A DNA stretch of 64,000 bases, taken from Arthrobacter sp. MYb23. GTDB lineage: Bacteria > Actinomycetota > Actinomycetes > Actinomycetales > Micrococcaceae. Below the pieces are notes generated by a model that was given only the letters and a program-made list of their open reading frames with translations, searched no databases and was not told where the DNA came from. The stretch is from assembly GCF_002979775.1 (NCBI RefSeq), contig NZ_PCPR01000004.1:62001-126000 (forward strand), in the 5' to 3' direction. Below, in pieces: positions 22,991 through 31,717 of the stretch (positions are counted from its first letter, which is position 1; each line of letters starts with the position of its first letter). The position numbers and the translations under genes were made by a program.

Positions 22991-24820
22991 GTGAGCCAAA
23001 ATGTGAACTCCACCGTGCCCAAGCCCGAGCATCCCCGCCCACAACTGGTCCGCGAGAAATGGATGAACCTCAACGGGACCTGGGGTTTTGAGATCGACGC
23101 CGGTGACTCCGGCCTGGAGCGCGGGCTCGCTACCCGTGAACTCGCCAGTGAGATTCTGGTTCCTTTTGCACCGGAGTCAGTGCTCTCCGGGATCGAACAC
23201 GTGGATTTCATGGAGGCCGTTTGGTATCGGCGAACCGTGGCGATTCCGCAAGAGTGGGCGGGCCACAGTGTCCTCCTCCATTTCGGCGCTGTGGACCACG
23301 ACGCCACCGTGTGGGTCAACGGAATTGAGGTTGCCCGGCATCGAGGCGGCTTTACGCCCTTCACTGCGGACCTCGGAGGCATCGCTGAGCCCGGGACGGA
23401 AGCCGTGATCGTGGTGCGGGCCAGGGATTCGCGGCACGAAATGCAGGCACGCGGCAAGCAAGCCACCTGGTACAACAACACCCATTGCCAGTACACCCGG
23501 ACCACAGGAATCTGGCAGACCGTGTGGCTGGAAGCAGTCCCTGAGGTTCACATCAAGCGCCTGAGGATGACTCCCAACCTGGCGGACTCGAGCATCACCG
23601 TGGAGGTGCCGATCAGCCGGAACCGGAGCGGGCACACGGTTACTGCGGTCCTGACTGACGGTTCAGACGGCCGCATTGAGGCCGCTGCCCGGGCTGACCT
23701 GGACCTCACGCCCTCCCTTCGGCTGGAAATCCCCGCGGAATCCCTGCGCCCCTGGTCCACCGAGGATCCCTTCCTTTATGACCTCGAAGTGACGGTCCGG
23801 GACGGCTCGGGTGAAGTTGTGGACCACATCAGCAGCTACGCAGCAGTGCGGTCAATTGCGCTGGACGGCAAGGTGGTTCGCATCAACGGCAAGCCCGTCT
23901 TCCAACGGCTCGTCCTCGATCAGGGCTACTGGCCGGAGTCACTCATGACGTCGCCGGATGAGGCTGCGCTGGTCAAGGACATCGAGCTGTCCATGGCCGC
24001 CGGCTTCAACGGCGCCCGTCTGCACCAGAAGGTCTTCGAGGAGCGTTTCCTCTACCACGCAGACCGCCTCGGATACCTGGTGTGGGGTGAGTTCGGCGAC
24101 TGGGGTGTCTCCGGCGGCGGAACCGTGGGGCATAACCAACAGCCAACAGCGAGCTTCGTTGCCCAGTGGCTCGAGGTTCTCAAACGGGACTTCAACCACC
24201 CGTCCATCATCGGCTGGTGCCCCCTGAATGAAACGCACCAAGTTCTGCACGACCGCCTGACGGTGCTGGACGACGTCACCGAAGCCATGTTCCTGGCCAC
24301 CAAGCTCGCTGACCCCACCCGTCCGGTCATCGACGCGTCCGGCTACGCACACCGGATCCGGGAAACTGACATCTACGATTCCCACTCCTACGAGCAAGAC
24401 CCGGACCGCTTCCGCATTGAGCAGCAGGGCCTCGCCGAAGGGAAGCCCTACATCAACCGGAAAGCAGACGGCGGAGAGTACTCCGTGCCGTATGCCGGCC
24501 AGCCCTACTTCGTCTCTGAGTTCGGCGGCATCTGGTGGAACGAAGTCGAGGCCCGTCAGGCTGTGGAAGGAAGCGACGTCGCCACGTCATGGGGCTACGG
24601 TCAGCGGGTCAGCAGCGAGGAAGAGTTCTACACCCGGTTCGACGGACTCTGCTCTGTGCTGCTGGATAACCCGGACATGTTTGGCTACTGCTACACCCAG
24701 CTAACGGACGTGTTCCAGGAGAAGAACGGCATCTTCACCTTCGACCGCAGCAATAAGTTTGATCTGGAGAGGATCCGCGCCAGCCAAGTCCGGCCCGCCG
24801 CGATCGAAACGCGCGGCTAA
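22991..24820 (+). CDS. Glycoside hydrolase family 2 protein
   Basis: A retaining exo-glycosidase of the beta-galactosidase/beta-glucuronidase/mannosidase family, 609 residues from the GTG at 22991. The domain order is sugar-binding jelly roll (from NGTWGFEIDAG), immunoglobulin-like sandwich, then the TIM-barrel. The acid/base is Glu414 in PLNETHQ and the nucleophile Glu510 in YFVSEFGG. No signal peptide is visible, so it acts on imported oligosaccharides or glycosides. The frame is open upstream but overlaps the divergent dehydrogenase gene. Specificity is not determinable by reading; no sugar transporter is adjacent. Confidence 0.88.
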   Translation: MSQNVNSTVPKPEHPRPQLVREKWMNLNGTWGFEIDAGDSGLERGLATRELASEILVPFAPESVLSGIEHVDFMEAVWYRRTVAIPQEWAGHSVLLHFGAVDHDATVWVNGIEVARHRGGFTPFTADLGGIAEPGTEAVIVVRARDSRHEMQARGKQATWYNNTHCQYTRTTGIWQTVWLEAVPEVHIKRLRMTPNLADSSITVEVPISRNRSGHTVTAVLTDGSDGRIEAAARADLDLTPSLRLEIPAESLRPWSTEDPFLYDLEVTVRDGSGEVVDHISSYAAVRSIALDGKVVRINGKPVFQRLVLDQGYWPESLMTSPDEAALVKDIELSMAAGFNGARLHQKVFEERFLYHADRLGYLVWGEFGDWGVSGGGTVGHNQQPTASFVAQWLEVLKRDFNHPSIIGWCPLNETHQVLHDRLTVLDDVTEAMFLATKLADPTRPVIDASGYAHRIRETDIYDSHSYEQDPDRFRIEQQGLAEGKPYINRKADGGEYSVPYAGQPYFVSEFGGIWWNEVEARQAVEGSDVATSWGYGQRVSSEEEFYTRFDGLCSVLLDNPDMFGYCYTQLTDVFQEKNGIFTFDRSNKFDLERIRASQVRPAAIETRG

Positions 24821-24838
24821 CCGCGCCTGGGGAGGGGG

Positions 24839-25636
24839 TTAGACCCACTCGCCCCGGCGCACCAGGACTTCCTTGAGGAGATCAAGTCGATCGGACACGA
24901 TCCCGTCCACACCCAGGTCCAACAAGCGCTCCATCTCCGCCGGATCGTTGACGGTCCACACATGAACCTGCCTACCCAGACGGTGAGCGCGGCGAACGAA
25001 CCCGGGCGTCACCACGGGCAGCCGGCCGTAGCGCACGGGAACCTGGAAAACGTCGACGCCGGAGAGCAGCTTGCGCGCCAAAGGAACCGGAAGTACGGGC
25101 CCCAGAACAACGAAGAGCGCGGTGAGTGAACTGCCTGCCGAGGAGGCCACCCGGCGGGACAGCTTGGCCAGAACTGCCCTGCGGCGCTTATCCGAGAAGC
25201 TGGTGACCAAAACCCTGTCATGGACGCCATGCTTCTCGATCGCCGCAGCCATGGGGCCTACGGAGTTCCAGTCTTTGACGTCCAGGTTCAGCCGGGCGTG
25301 GGGCAACGAGGTCACCAGTTCATCGAAAGTTGGTACCGGCTCCACCCCGCCAATACGTGCCGCAGCCACCGCAGCAGCGGTCAGCTCAGAAACCTTGCCC
25401 ACGGAATCGGTCACACGGTCCAAGGAGGAGTCGTGGAACACCAGCAGTACGCCGTCGGACGTCGTGTGGACATCGGTTTCGAGGTGCATGGTCCCGAGCT
25501 CAACTGCAGCTTGGAATGCGGCCATGGAATTCTCCAGACCATCCAAGGAAAAACCCCGGTGGGCGAAGGCCAAAGGGCCCACTGAACCGTCCTTGCGGAG
25601 GAAATAGGGCAGCGTCACTCCCGTAGCGTAGCCCAT
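24839..25636 (-). CDS. Glycerophosphodiester phosphodiesterase
   Basis: Cleaves glycerophosphodiesters to glycerol 3-phosphate and an alcohol. 265 residues from the ATG at 25636. Motifs: HRGFSLDGLENS (about 26-37, catalytic His), the metal-binding pair in LETDVHTTSDG, FHDSSLDRVTDS (second catalytic His), and the C-terminal VHVWTVNDPAEMERLLDLGVDGIVSDR. No secretion signal is seen. It lies 13 bases downstream of the small gene at 25650 and is probably co-transcribed with it. No obvious ribosome site precedes the ATG. Confidence 0.9.
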   Translation of the reverse strand: MGYATGVTLPYFLRKDGSVGPLAFAHRGFSLDGLENSMAAFQAAVELGTMHLETDVHTTSDGVLLVFHDSSLDRVTDSVGKVSELTAAAVAAARIGGVEPVPTFDELVTSLPHARLNLDVKDWNSVGPMAAAIEKHGVHDRVLVTSFSDKRRRAVLAKLSRRVASSAGSSLTALFVVLGPVLPVPLARKLLSGVDVFQVPVRYGRLPVVTPGFVRRAHRLGRQVHVWTVNDPAEMERLLDLGVDGIVSDRLDLLKEVLVRRGEWV

Positions 25637-25649
25637 CGCAAGGGTGCGG

Positions 25650-25922
25650 TTAGCCCTCCTGCGGGAGGGCCGCCGTCGTTGTTTGCGGAACGATCGCCAC
25701 GCCGTCACTGACGTGGACCAGCGTCCGTCCGCGACCGTCGTCGAGCTCCACCCACACCGCGGTGGCGTCGCCGGTCACGGCGTCCACAACGCCTGCGGAC
25801 TGGAAACCAGGAGTCAGGGTGACGTTGACGCGGTCTCCCTGGCGCAGCGAACGCCAGTGATGATCCGGTTCGATGCGCCGCAAAGGAGCGGTGTTGACGT
25901 TGTTGATCCGACGCTTAGCCAT
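25650..25922 (-). CDS. Small hypothetical protein, beta-rich
   Basis: A 90-residue protein that starts with a basic MAKRRINNVNTAPLRRI and continues with alternating strands (DRVNVTLTPGF, GVVDAVTGDATAVWVELDDGRGRTLVHV), suggesting an SH3/KOW-like barrel. An AGGGGGAA ribosome site precedes the ATG. No family is recognised with confidence. It is the first gene of a likely two-gene unit with the GDPD. Confidence 0.65.
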   Translation of the reverse strand: MAKRRINNVNTAPLRRIEPDHHWRSLRQGDRVNVTLTPGFQSAGVVDAVTGDATAVWVELDDGRGRTLVHVSDGVAIVPQTTTAALPQEG

Positions 25923-26058
25923 GGTTCCCCCTACAAATTCAATGAGACAGATAAACCGTGCGAACGGGTCTTGGCTGGAAGCCTACGGAGGCAAGTTGAA
26001 CGCAGGTTGTATGGAAGCTGGGAACAAGATGACACTGCAGGGCTGACAAACTAGGGGC

Positions 26059-26925
26059 ATGACTGTGTTGATTGCCGGCTGCGGCGACCTTGGAACCGAA
26101 GTTGGACTGCGCTTCGCAGCTGAAGGCCATGACGTGGTGGGCTTGCGCCGGTCCCCCGAAAAGTTGCCGGCAGAGATCCACGGCGTGTTCGCGGACCTCT
26201 CCACTGAGCTGCCGGAACTGCCGACAGATGTGGACATTGTTGTGGTGGCCATCGCCGCCGATGCGTCCACCGAAGACGCTTACCGGGCGGCGTACTTGGA
26301 CGGCGTGAAGAACGTGCTGGATGCGCTGGAACGGCAATCGATCGAGCCGCGACGAATCCTGTTCGTCTCCTCCACCGCTGTGTATAAAGATTCCGGTGGA
26401 GCTGTTGTGGACGAGTCCACGCCCACGGAGCCCACCCGGTTCAGCGGCAAGGTCCTGGTGGAAGCCGAAGACCTCTTGTTCGCCCGGACGCGCGGTACCA
26501 ACACGCAGCCCATCTCCCTGCGATTGGGCGGAATCTACGGGCCGGGACGCACTCGGCTGATCGACCAAGTCCGCAGCGGCAAGGCTGTCATCCCGCCCCT
26601 GCCCCGCCATACCAATCGCGTTCACAGGGACGACGCCGCGGCCATGATCGTCCACCTCACCACCATGGAAGCCGCCCCGGATCCGGTTTACGTGGGCGTT
26701 GACGACCACGCTGCCGAAATGGGCGACGTCCTGCGGTTCCTCGCCTCAGAGATGGGGTGTCCGGAACCCACGACGGCGGCACCGGACAGCGCGTCCGACG
26801 CCGGCCCCGGCGACAAACGCTGTTCCAACGCACGGTTAAGGGCCACCGGATTCGAGCTCACCTTCCCCACGTACAAAGAGGGCTACCGCGCTTTGCTCGC
26901 CGGCGAGGGCGTGCGGCACCCGTGA
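26059..26925 (+). CDS. NAD-dependent epimerase/dehydratase-like SDR protein
   Basis: An atypical/extended SDR of 288 residues. The dinucleotide-binding motif GCGDLGTEVG is at 7-16, then VSSTAVYKDSGG, in which the usual YxxxK active-site Tyr is not clear, and LRLGGIYGPGR. Relatives are YeeZ-like NAD(P)-binding proteins of uncertain activity. The stop overlaps the GTG of the next gene in a GTGA, so the two are translationally coupled. Confidence 0.82.
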   Translation: MTVLIAGCGDLGTEVGLRFAAEGHDVVGLRRSPEKLPAEIHGVFADLSTELPELPTDVDIVVVAIAADASTEDAYRAAYLDGVKNVLDALERQSIEPRRILFVSSTAVYKDSGGAVVDESTPTEPTRFSGKVLVEAEDLLFARTRGTNTQPISLRLGGIYGPGRTRLIDQVRSGKAVIPPLPRHTNRVHRDDAAAMIVHLTTMEAAPDPVYVGVDDHAAEMGDVLRFLASEMGCPEPTTAAPDSASDAGPGDKRCSNARLRATGFELTFPTYKEGYRALLAGEGVRHP

Positions 26926-27884
26926 AACGGGACGGTCCTGCCGCTGCGCGGGCGCAAGGGTGGGGCCGGGCCTACTTCGCTGTACAAGCCATGGCCGGGC
27001 TGGTGTGGTGGGTGGGAGTTTTCCTGTCACCCGCCATACGCACTGCCACTCTGGGCAGCCTGGACCCCGTCGCCGTGGCAGTCTTCGACATTCCCCTGTT
27101 CGTCATCAGCTCAGGTGTCGCGGCACTCGGCGTCAGGGCAGCAGCAGCCGTGGCCACCGGATGGACGGGTCTGGTTGCGGTCTCTTTGGCCGCCTACGGA
27201 ACCATCACTACCGAGGCGGGATGGGGCGTCCTGATCATGTTGGCCGCCGCCGCATGTTCAGTGGTTGCGCTGTTCTTTATGGTGCAGGGCCGCGTCCCCA
27301 CGGAGTTGATGGTGCGGGGGCCCTTCGCGTTCCGTCCGGCGTCCAACCGTGGCGGCACAGCAGGCAACGTGGGAGCAACCATGGGCCAACTGATCCTCTT
27401 CTGGGGATTCTTCCTGGTGGTTCTTCCGTCAGTCATTAGGTGGTTCGAGCAGCGATGGCACATTTCTGTGCCGTTCCCCTCTGCGGCAGCGCCCGCCGGC
27501 CTCGTGGTGCTGATATTGGCCAGTGCCCTGGGTATTGCTTCCGCGGTGACCATGTCCTCATCCGGAGGCGGCACCCCCTTGCCCTCCGCGATGCCCAACC
27601 GCCTGGTCATCGCCGGGCCGTATAAGCGGCTGAGGAATCCCATGGCCGTGGCAGGAATTTCCCAAGGAGCAGCTGTGGGCCTGATGCTGGGTTCGTGGCT
27701 GGTGGTCGCCTACGCGGTTCTTGGCTCGCTGTTGTGGAATTACGCTGTCCGGCCGCACGAAGAGGCAGACCTGGAAAAGCGGTTCGGGGCCGAGTTCCAG
27801 CGATACCGGGATTCAGTGCGCTGCTGGATTCCACGCTGGAGAAAGGGCCTCGCTCATAGCAATGGGAGGCCCTTTCGCCCTTAG
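26922..27884 (+). CDS. Isoprenylcysteine carboxyl methyltransferase-like membrane protein
   Basis: A 320-residue integral membrane protein with about seven hydrophobic segments. The C-terminal part has the ICMT/PEMT signature: AGPYKRLRNPMAVAG followed by an EE-x-DLEKRFGAEFQRY segment and a terminal W-IPR. In eukaryotes this fold methylates prenylated Cys or phospholipids; bacterial members have unknown substrates. It starts with GTG in a 4-base overlap with the SDR gene. Its last bases overlap the convergent gene by 4 bases and contain an 11-bp hairpin. Confidence 0.72.
   Translation: MKRDGPAAARAQGWGRAYFAVQAMAGLVWWVGVFLSPAIRTATLGSLDPVAVAVFDIPLFVISSGVAALGVRAAAAVATGWTGLVAVSLAAYGTITTEAGWGVLIMLAAAACSVVALFFMVQGRVPTELMVRGPFAFRPASNRGGTAGNVGATMGQLILFWGFFLVVLPSVIRWFEQRWHISVPFPSAAAPAGLVVLILASALGIASAVTMSSSGGGTPLPSAMPNRLVIAGPYKRLRNPMAVAGISQGAAVGLMLGSWLVVAYAVLGSLLWNYAVRPHEEADLEKRFGAEFQRYRDSVRCWIPRWRKGLAHSNGRPFRP
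27841..27876. terminator. Hairpin inside the 3' end of the ICMT-like gene
   Basis: GAAAGGGCCTC (27841-27851) pairs perfectly with GAGGCCCTTTC (27866-27876). It lies within the last codons of the plus-strand gene and just past the stop of the convergent PEP-mutase-like gene. It may work as terminator for the minus-strand transcript. No clear U tract is present. Confidence 0.4.
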
Positions 27885-28705
27885 TTCTTGTTCGCCGGGT
27901 CCAACAGCCCATTGAGGAGTCCGTAGTCCACGGCGTCCGCCACTGCCGTGTACGTGCCGGCCGTGTGCAACTCTTCGGCTGCTCGCTGAGCGACGGCGTA
28001 AGCGGCTTGGGCGATGCTGGACCCGAGGCTGACCCGGGAGACGCCAAGCCTTCCGAGCTCGCCGACGCTCAGCGATCCCGCACCCACCATGATGTTGACG
28101 GGAACAGATATCCCGGCGGTCAGCGCTGCAATAGTGCCTGCATCTGAGGCTCCCGGAACGAAGATTCCGTCGGCTCCTGCTTCCACGTACTTTTCAGCTC
28201 TGGCCAGGACCTCGGTTATCTGCTGCTCCGCTGTTCCGGCTCCTGCCAGGAAGACGTCGGTTCTTGCATTGATAAACAAGTCCTGGCCGGCGGTCCGTGC
28301 GGCATCCCGCGCAGCCGAGATCCGGTGTGCAAAGACGCTGGGGTCCCGGGAGCCGTCTTCCATGTTGATGCCCACTGCGCCGGCCTCAAGAAGCTCGATG
28401 ACTGTGGCTGCAATTCCCTCCAGCGTCTCTGAGTAGCCGCCCTCAATGTCCGCCGTAACAGGCACGTTGACGGCCCTCACGATGCTGGCAACCACGGCCA
28501 TGGCACGCGCCCTGTCCAGTCGGTCGCCGTCGGGAAAACCCAAGGACCAGGCGACTCCCGCACTGGTAGTGGCAATGGCCGTTGCGCCTGCAGCTTCTGT
28601 GATCACGGCGCTGGCCACATCCCAGGCATTGCTCAGCGCCAGTGGCTTTTGGCTGGTGTGGAGGGATCGGAAATGAGCAGCTGTCTGGTGGTGTTCGGAG
28701 TTCAT
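27881..28705 (-). CDS. Isocitrate lyase/phosphoenolpyruvate mutase-family protein
   Basis: A 274-residue TIM-barrel enzyme of the PEP mutase/ICL superfamily (methylisocitrate lyase, oxaloacetate decarboxylase, phosphonopyruvate hydrolase relatives). Visible parts are LSNAWDVASAVITEAAGATAIATTS, the metal-site TADIEGGYSET, GINMEDGS and INARTDVFL. The Cys-containing ICL loop (KKCGH) is absent, so isocitrate lyase activity is unlikely. The start at 28705 is MNSEHHQT. Such genes often appear without pathway context, as here. Confidence 0.85.
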   Translation of the reverse strand: MNSEHHQTAAHFRSLHTSQKPLALSNAWDVASAVITEAAGATAIATTSAGVAWSLGFPDGDRLDRARAMAVVASIVRAVNVPVTADIEGGYSETLEGIAATVIELLEAGAVGINMEDGSRDPSVFAHRISAARDAARTAGQDLFINARTDVFLAGAGTAEQQITEVLARAEKYVEAGADGIFVPGASDAGTIAALTAGISVPVNIMVGAGSLSVGELGRLGVSRVSLGSSIAQAAYAVAQRAAEELHTAGTYTAVADAVDYGLLNGLLDPANKN

Positions 28706-28772
28706 GACTACATTCCACCAGCCAGCGCGGGATCCGGCTGGCGGGAATCGGACATCACCAGTGCGGTACTGA

Positions 28773-29582
28773 CTAGACCCGCTGCTCCGTAAGCTTTGCC
28801 TCGAGAATCTGGGCCACGCCGTCGTCGTCGAAGTGCGGGGCCTGCTGCCCGGCGGCGAGGATGGCTTCCGGGTGTCCGCTGGCCATCGCATAACCATGAC
28901 CGGCCCAGCGAAGCATCTCAATGTCGTTGGGCATGTCCCCGAACGCCACCACATCAGCGGCTTCGATCCCCAAGGACCCGGCGTACTGGGCCAACGTGAC
29001 GGCCTTGTTGATGCCGGGAACGGACATCTCCAGCATCGCGGTCCGAGGCGCTGAGTGCGTCGTGCTCACCAAGTGCGCGACGGCCGGCTGCACTTCCGCG
29101 AGGAACTCATCCGGCGTCCCCTTGCGGGTGATCGCCAGGAACTTCACGACGGCGTCATCCGCCGTAAGCGTCTCGGCCAGCGGTTTGGGGGTGAACTCCG
29201 CGAGCAGCTCGCTGGTTTCGTTCTCGATGAAGCCCGGTTCCAGCTGGAAACCCGTGAGGGTCTCAACAGCAAACAGCGCGTCAGGCCGGATGTCCTTGAT
29301 GATGCGGCGGGCTTCAAAGACGGATTCGGCGTCCAGGACGCAGGAGGACAGGGCCTTCTCTGATTCGAGGTCCCACACCACGGCCCCGTTGGAACAGATC
29401 ACAATCCCGCTGTGACCCAGCTGCTCCTGGAGCGGGTACAACCAGCGCGGCGGGCGACCCGTGACGAAGACGAGCTCCACCCCTGCGTCGCGGCACGCTT
29501 GGAATGCCTTGATGGTCCGGTCACTGATTTTGCCGTCGTGACCGAGGATGGTTCCGTCAATATCGCTTGCTACGAGCCGCAT
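28773..29582 (-). CDS. Cof-type HAD-superfamily phosphatase
   Basis: A 269-residue HAD phosphatase of the Cof (type IIB) subfamily. Motif I is ASDIDGTIL (nucleophile Asp7 and acid Asp9), motif II FVTGRPPRW, and motif IV AFGDMPNDIEML, with Lys in INKAVTL as motif III. Family members dephosphorylate sugar phosphates, nucleotides or cofactors such as FMN and PLP. It is a single-gene unit by spacing. Confidence 0.9.
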   Translation of the reverse strand: MRLVASDIDGTILGHDGKISDRTIKAFQACRDAGVELVFVTGRPPRWLYPLQEQLGHSGIVICSNGAVVWDLESEKALSSCVLDAESVFEARRIIKDIRPDALFAVETLTGFQLEPGFIENETSELLAEFTPKPLAETLTADDAVVKFLAITRKGTPDEFLAEVQPAVAHLVSTTHSAPRTAMLEMSVPGINKAVTLAQYAGSLGIEAADVVAFGDMPNDIEMLRWAGHGYAMASGHPEAILAAGQQAPHFDDDGVAQILEAKLTEQRV

Positions 29583-29675
29583 CAGGCCAGTCTACGTGGG
29601 TGCAACGGCCTGCAAGGTCGCGGGAAGGCGGTGCCAAGGTCGCGCGGTTCAGGGAGCGCGGCATAGTGTGAAGGC

Positions 29676-30737
29676 ATGACTGAGAAGACCAGCGAAGTCG
29701 AAGAACACAGCACCCTCGGGGCATACGTCACTGGTGGCGAGTTCAACCGCGACACCAATTACATCGAGGACAGGATCACCCGTGACGGTGCGGCCGGGCC
29801 CAACGGTGAGCCTGGCTGGCCCGTAGAGCCTGGCCGCTACCGATTGATTGCCGCGCGGGCTTGCCCGTGGGCCAACCGTGCGGTGATCGTGCGCCGGCTT
29901 CTAGGTTTGGAAGATGTCATCAGCCTCGGCCAGCCCGGCCCCACGCACGACGCCAGATCCTGGACCTTCGATCTGGACCCGGACGGCAAGGACCCGGTGC
30001 TTGGAATCGAACGACTTCAGGACGCGTTCTTCCGCCGCTTCCCGGACTACCCCCGCGGTATCACCGTCCCTGCCATGGTGGATATCCCCAGCGGAGCAGT
30101 AGTCACCAACAACTTCCCCCAGATCACGCTGGACTTCTCCTCTGAGTGGACGGAATTCCACCGTCCGGGAGCACCACAGCTCTATCCGGAGCACCTGCGC
30201 GAGGAAATCGACCAGGTCAACAAGCGCGTTTTCACCGAGGTCAACAACGGCGTTTACCGTTGCGGCTTCGCCGGATCCCAGGAAGCGTACGAGGCCGCCT
30301 ACAACCGGCTGTGGACTGCCTTGGACTGGCTGGAGGAGCGGCTGAGCGGCCAACGGTACCTCGTGGGTGATTCCATCACCGAGGCCGATGTCCGTCTCTT
30401 CACCACCTTGGCCCGTTTCGATGCCGTCTATCACGGGCACTTCAAATGCAACCGCAACAAGCTCAGCGAAATGCCCGCGCTGTGGGCATATGCCAGGGAT
30501 CTGTTCCAGACACCGGGATTCGGGGACACCATTGATTTCGTGCAGATCAAGCAGCACTACTACATGGTGCACGAGGATATTAACCCCACCAAGATCGTCC
30601 CTGCCGGCCCTGATCTATCCGGTTGGCTCACCGATCACGGACGGGAATCCCTCGGCGGCAGCCCATTCGGAGACGGCACTCCGCCGGGACCCGTCAAAGC
30701 CGGTGAGGAAGTGGCTGAAGGGCACGGGGCCGGCTAG
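29676..30737 (+). CDS. Glutathionyl-hydroquinone reductase homologue (Xi-class GST, YqjG/PcpF family)
   Basis: 353 residues of the Xi-class glutathione transferase family. The catalytic Cys lies in the family motif ARACPWANRAVIVRRLLGL (CPW within residues 60-80), followed by the characteristic helical domain with YLVGDSITEADVRLFTTL and the C-terminal QIKQHYYMVHEDINP. Classical members reduce glutathionyl-hydroquinones. Actinobacteria generally use mycothiol instead of glutathione, so the thiol partner here is probably different. The C-terminal tail is Gly/Pro/Glu-rich. Confidence 0.9.
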   Translation: MTEKTSEVEEHSTLGAYVTGGEFNRDTNYIEDRITRDGAAGPNGEPGWPVEPGRYRLIAARACPWANRAVIVRRLLGLEDVISLGQPGPTHDARSWTFDLDPDGKDPVLGIERLQDAFFRRFPDYPRGITVPAMVDIPSGAVVTNNFPQITLDFSSEWTEFHRPGAPQLYPEHLREEIDQVNKRVFTEVNNGVYRCGFAGSQEAYEAAYNRLWTALDWLEERLSGQRYLVGDSITEADVRLFTTLARFDAVYHGHFKCNRNKLSEMPALWAYARDLFQTPGFGDTIDFVQIKQHYYMVHEDINPTKIVPAGPDLSGWLTDHGRESLGGSPFGDGTPPGPVKAGEEVAEGHGAG

Positions 30738-30740
30738 GAC

Positions 30741-31676
30741 CTATGCCGCTCCGTGGTTGAGCTCAGCCCGCGTGGGCGGATTCGCGCCCGCCCGCGACAC
30801 CGTGACAGCGGCAGCGCGAGTGGCATGATCCATGATGGCTGCCAGGGTTTCCACTGGCATCGCGCGGAGATCAGACCGGTTCTGCGCGCCCTCCAAGCCA
30901 TGATCCACAATGGCGGACAGCAGCCCTGCCATGAACGAATCCCCTGCGCCCACAGTGTCCACCACGTTCACGGTTGGCGCGGCAATCTGGGTTTCTCCTG
31001 CCCGGGTGATGCCCCACGGACCACGTGAACCACGCGTCACCACCACCAAAGCCGGTCCCTCTTCACCGCCCAAGGACAGCCAGCGGCGCGCGGATTCCAC
31101 CGGATCAACGCCGGGATACAGCCATTCGAGGTCCTCGTCCGAGGCCTTCACGACGTCAGACAGCACCACAAAGCGCTCAGCTTGGGTTCGTGCATACTCA
31201 ACATCCGTGATGATGCTGGGCCGGCAGTTGGGATCAAAGCTGATGGTGCTGCTCGGATGGGCATGCTCGACAGCGGCAATCACCTCCGTGGCGCCCGGCT
31301 CCAGGAAGGTGGCAATGGAACCAGTGTGCAGCAGAGTTGAGCCCTGCAGCATGAGCGGCAACCGTCCCACAAGCCCGGGAAGCTCCCAGGCGAGGTCGAA
31401 CGCATAGGTGGCGGCGCCGTCGTCGTCGATCTGCGCGGTGGCCACGCTGGTCGGCTTCTCGTCCGGCGGAAGCGGAACCATCACCGAACTGGAACGGAGG
31501 TGCGCAGCAATGGAATCGCCATACGCGTCCCGACCGTAGCGTCCGATGAACTGGACCGGGTGGTCCAGCCGTGCCAAGCCGACGGCAACGTTCAGTGGAC
31601 TCCCGCCCACGTGCGCCTCAATTCCCGAGGAGCGTTGAACGACGTCCACCAAGGCTTCACCAATGACTGTCAGCAT
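30741..31676 (-). CDS. PfkB-family sugar kinase (fructokinase-like)
   Basis: An ATP-dependent carbohydrate kinase of about 311 residues. An N-terminal GEALVD is followed by GGSPLNVAVGLARL, typical of sugar-binding in fructokinase-type members, and the C-terminal PfkB signature NVVDTVGAGDSFMAGLL carries the catalytic Asp. It converts fructose or a related keto-sugar to the phosphate; the exact sugar is inferred. A GTG three codons upstream (31685) is an alternative start. It is convergent with the Xi-GST gene, only 3 bases apart. Confidence 0.88.
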   Translation of the reverse strand: MLTVIGEALVDVVQRSSGIEAHVGGSPLNVAVGLARLDHPVQFIGRYGRDAYGDSIAAHLRSSSVMVPLPPDEKPTSVATAQIDDDGAATYAFDLAWELPGLVGRLPLMLQGSTLLHTGSIATFLEPGATEVIAAVEHAHPSSTISFDPNCRPSIITDVEYARTQAERFVVLSDVVKASDEDLEWLYPGVDPVESARRWLSLGGEEGPALVVVTRGSRGPWGITRAGETQIAAPTVNVVDTVGAGDSFMAGLLSAIVDHGLEGAQNRSDLRAMPVETLAAIMDHATRAAAVTVSRAGANPPTRAELNHGAA

Positions 31677-31717
31677 GGGGACCACTCTGCCAGAGGCAGG
31701 CCCTTACCAACCACAGA

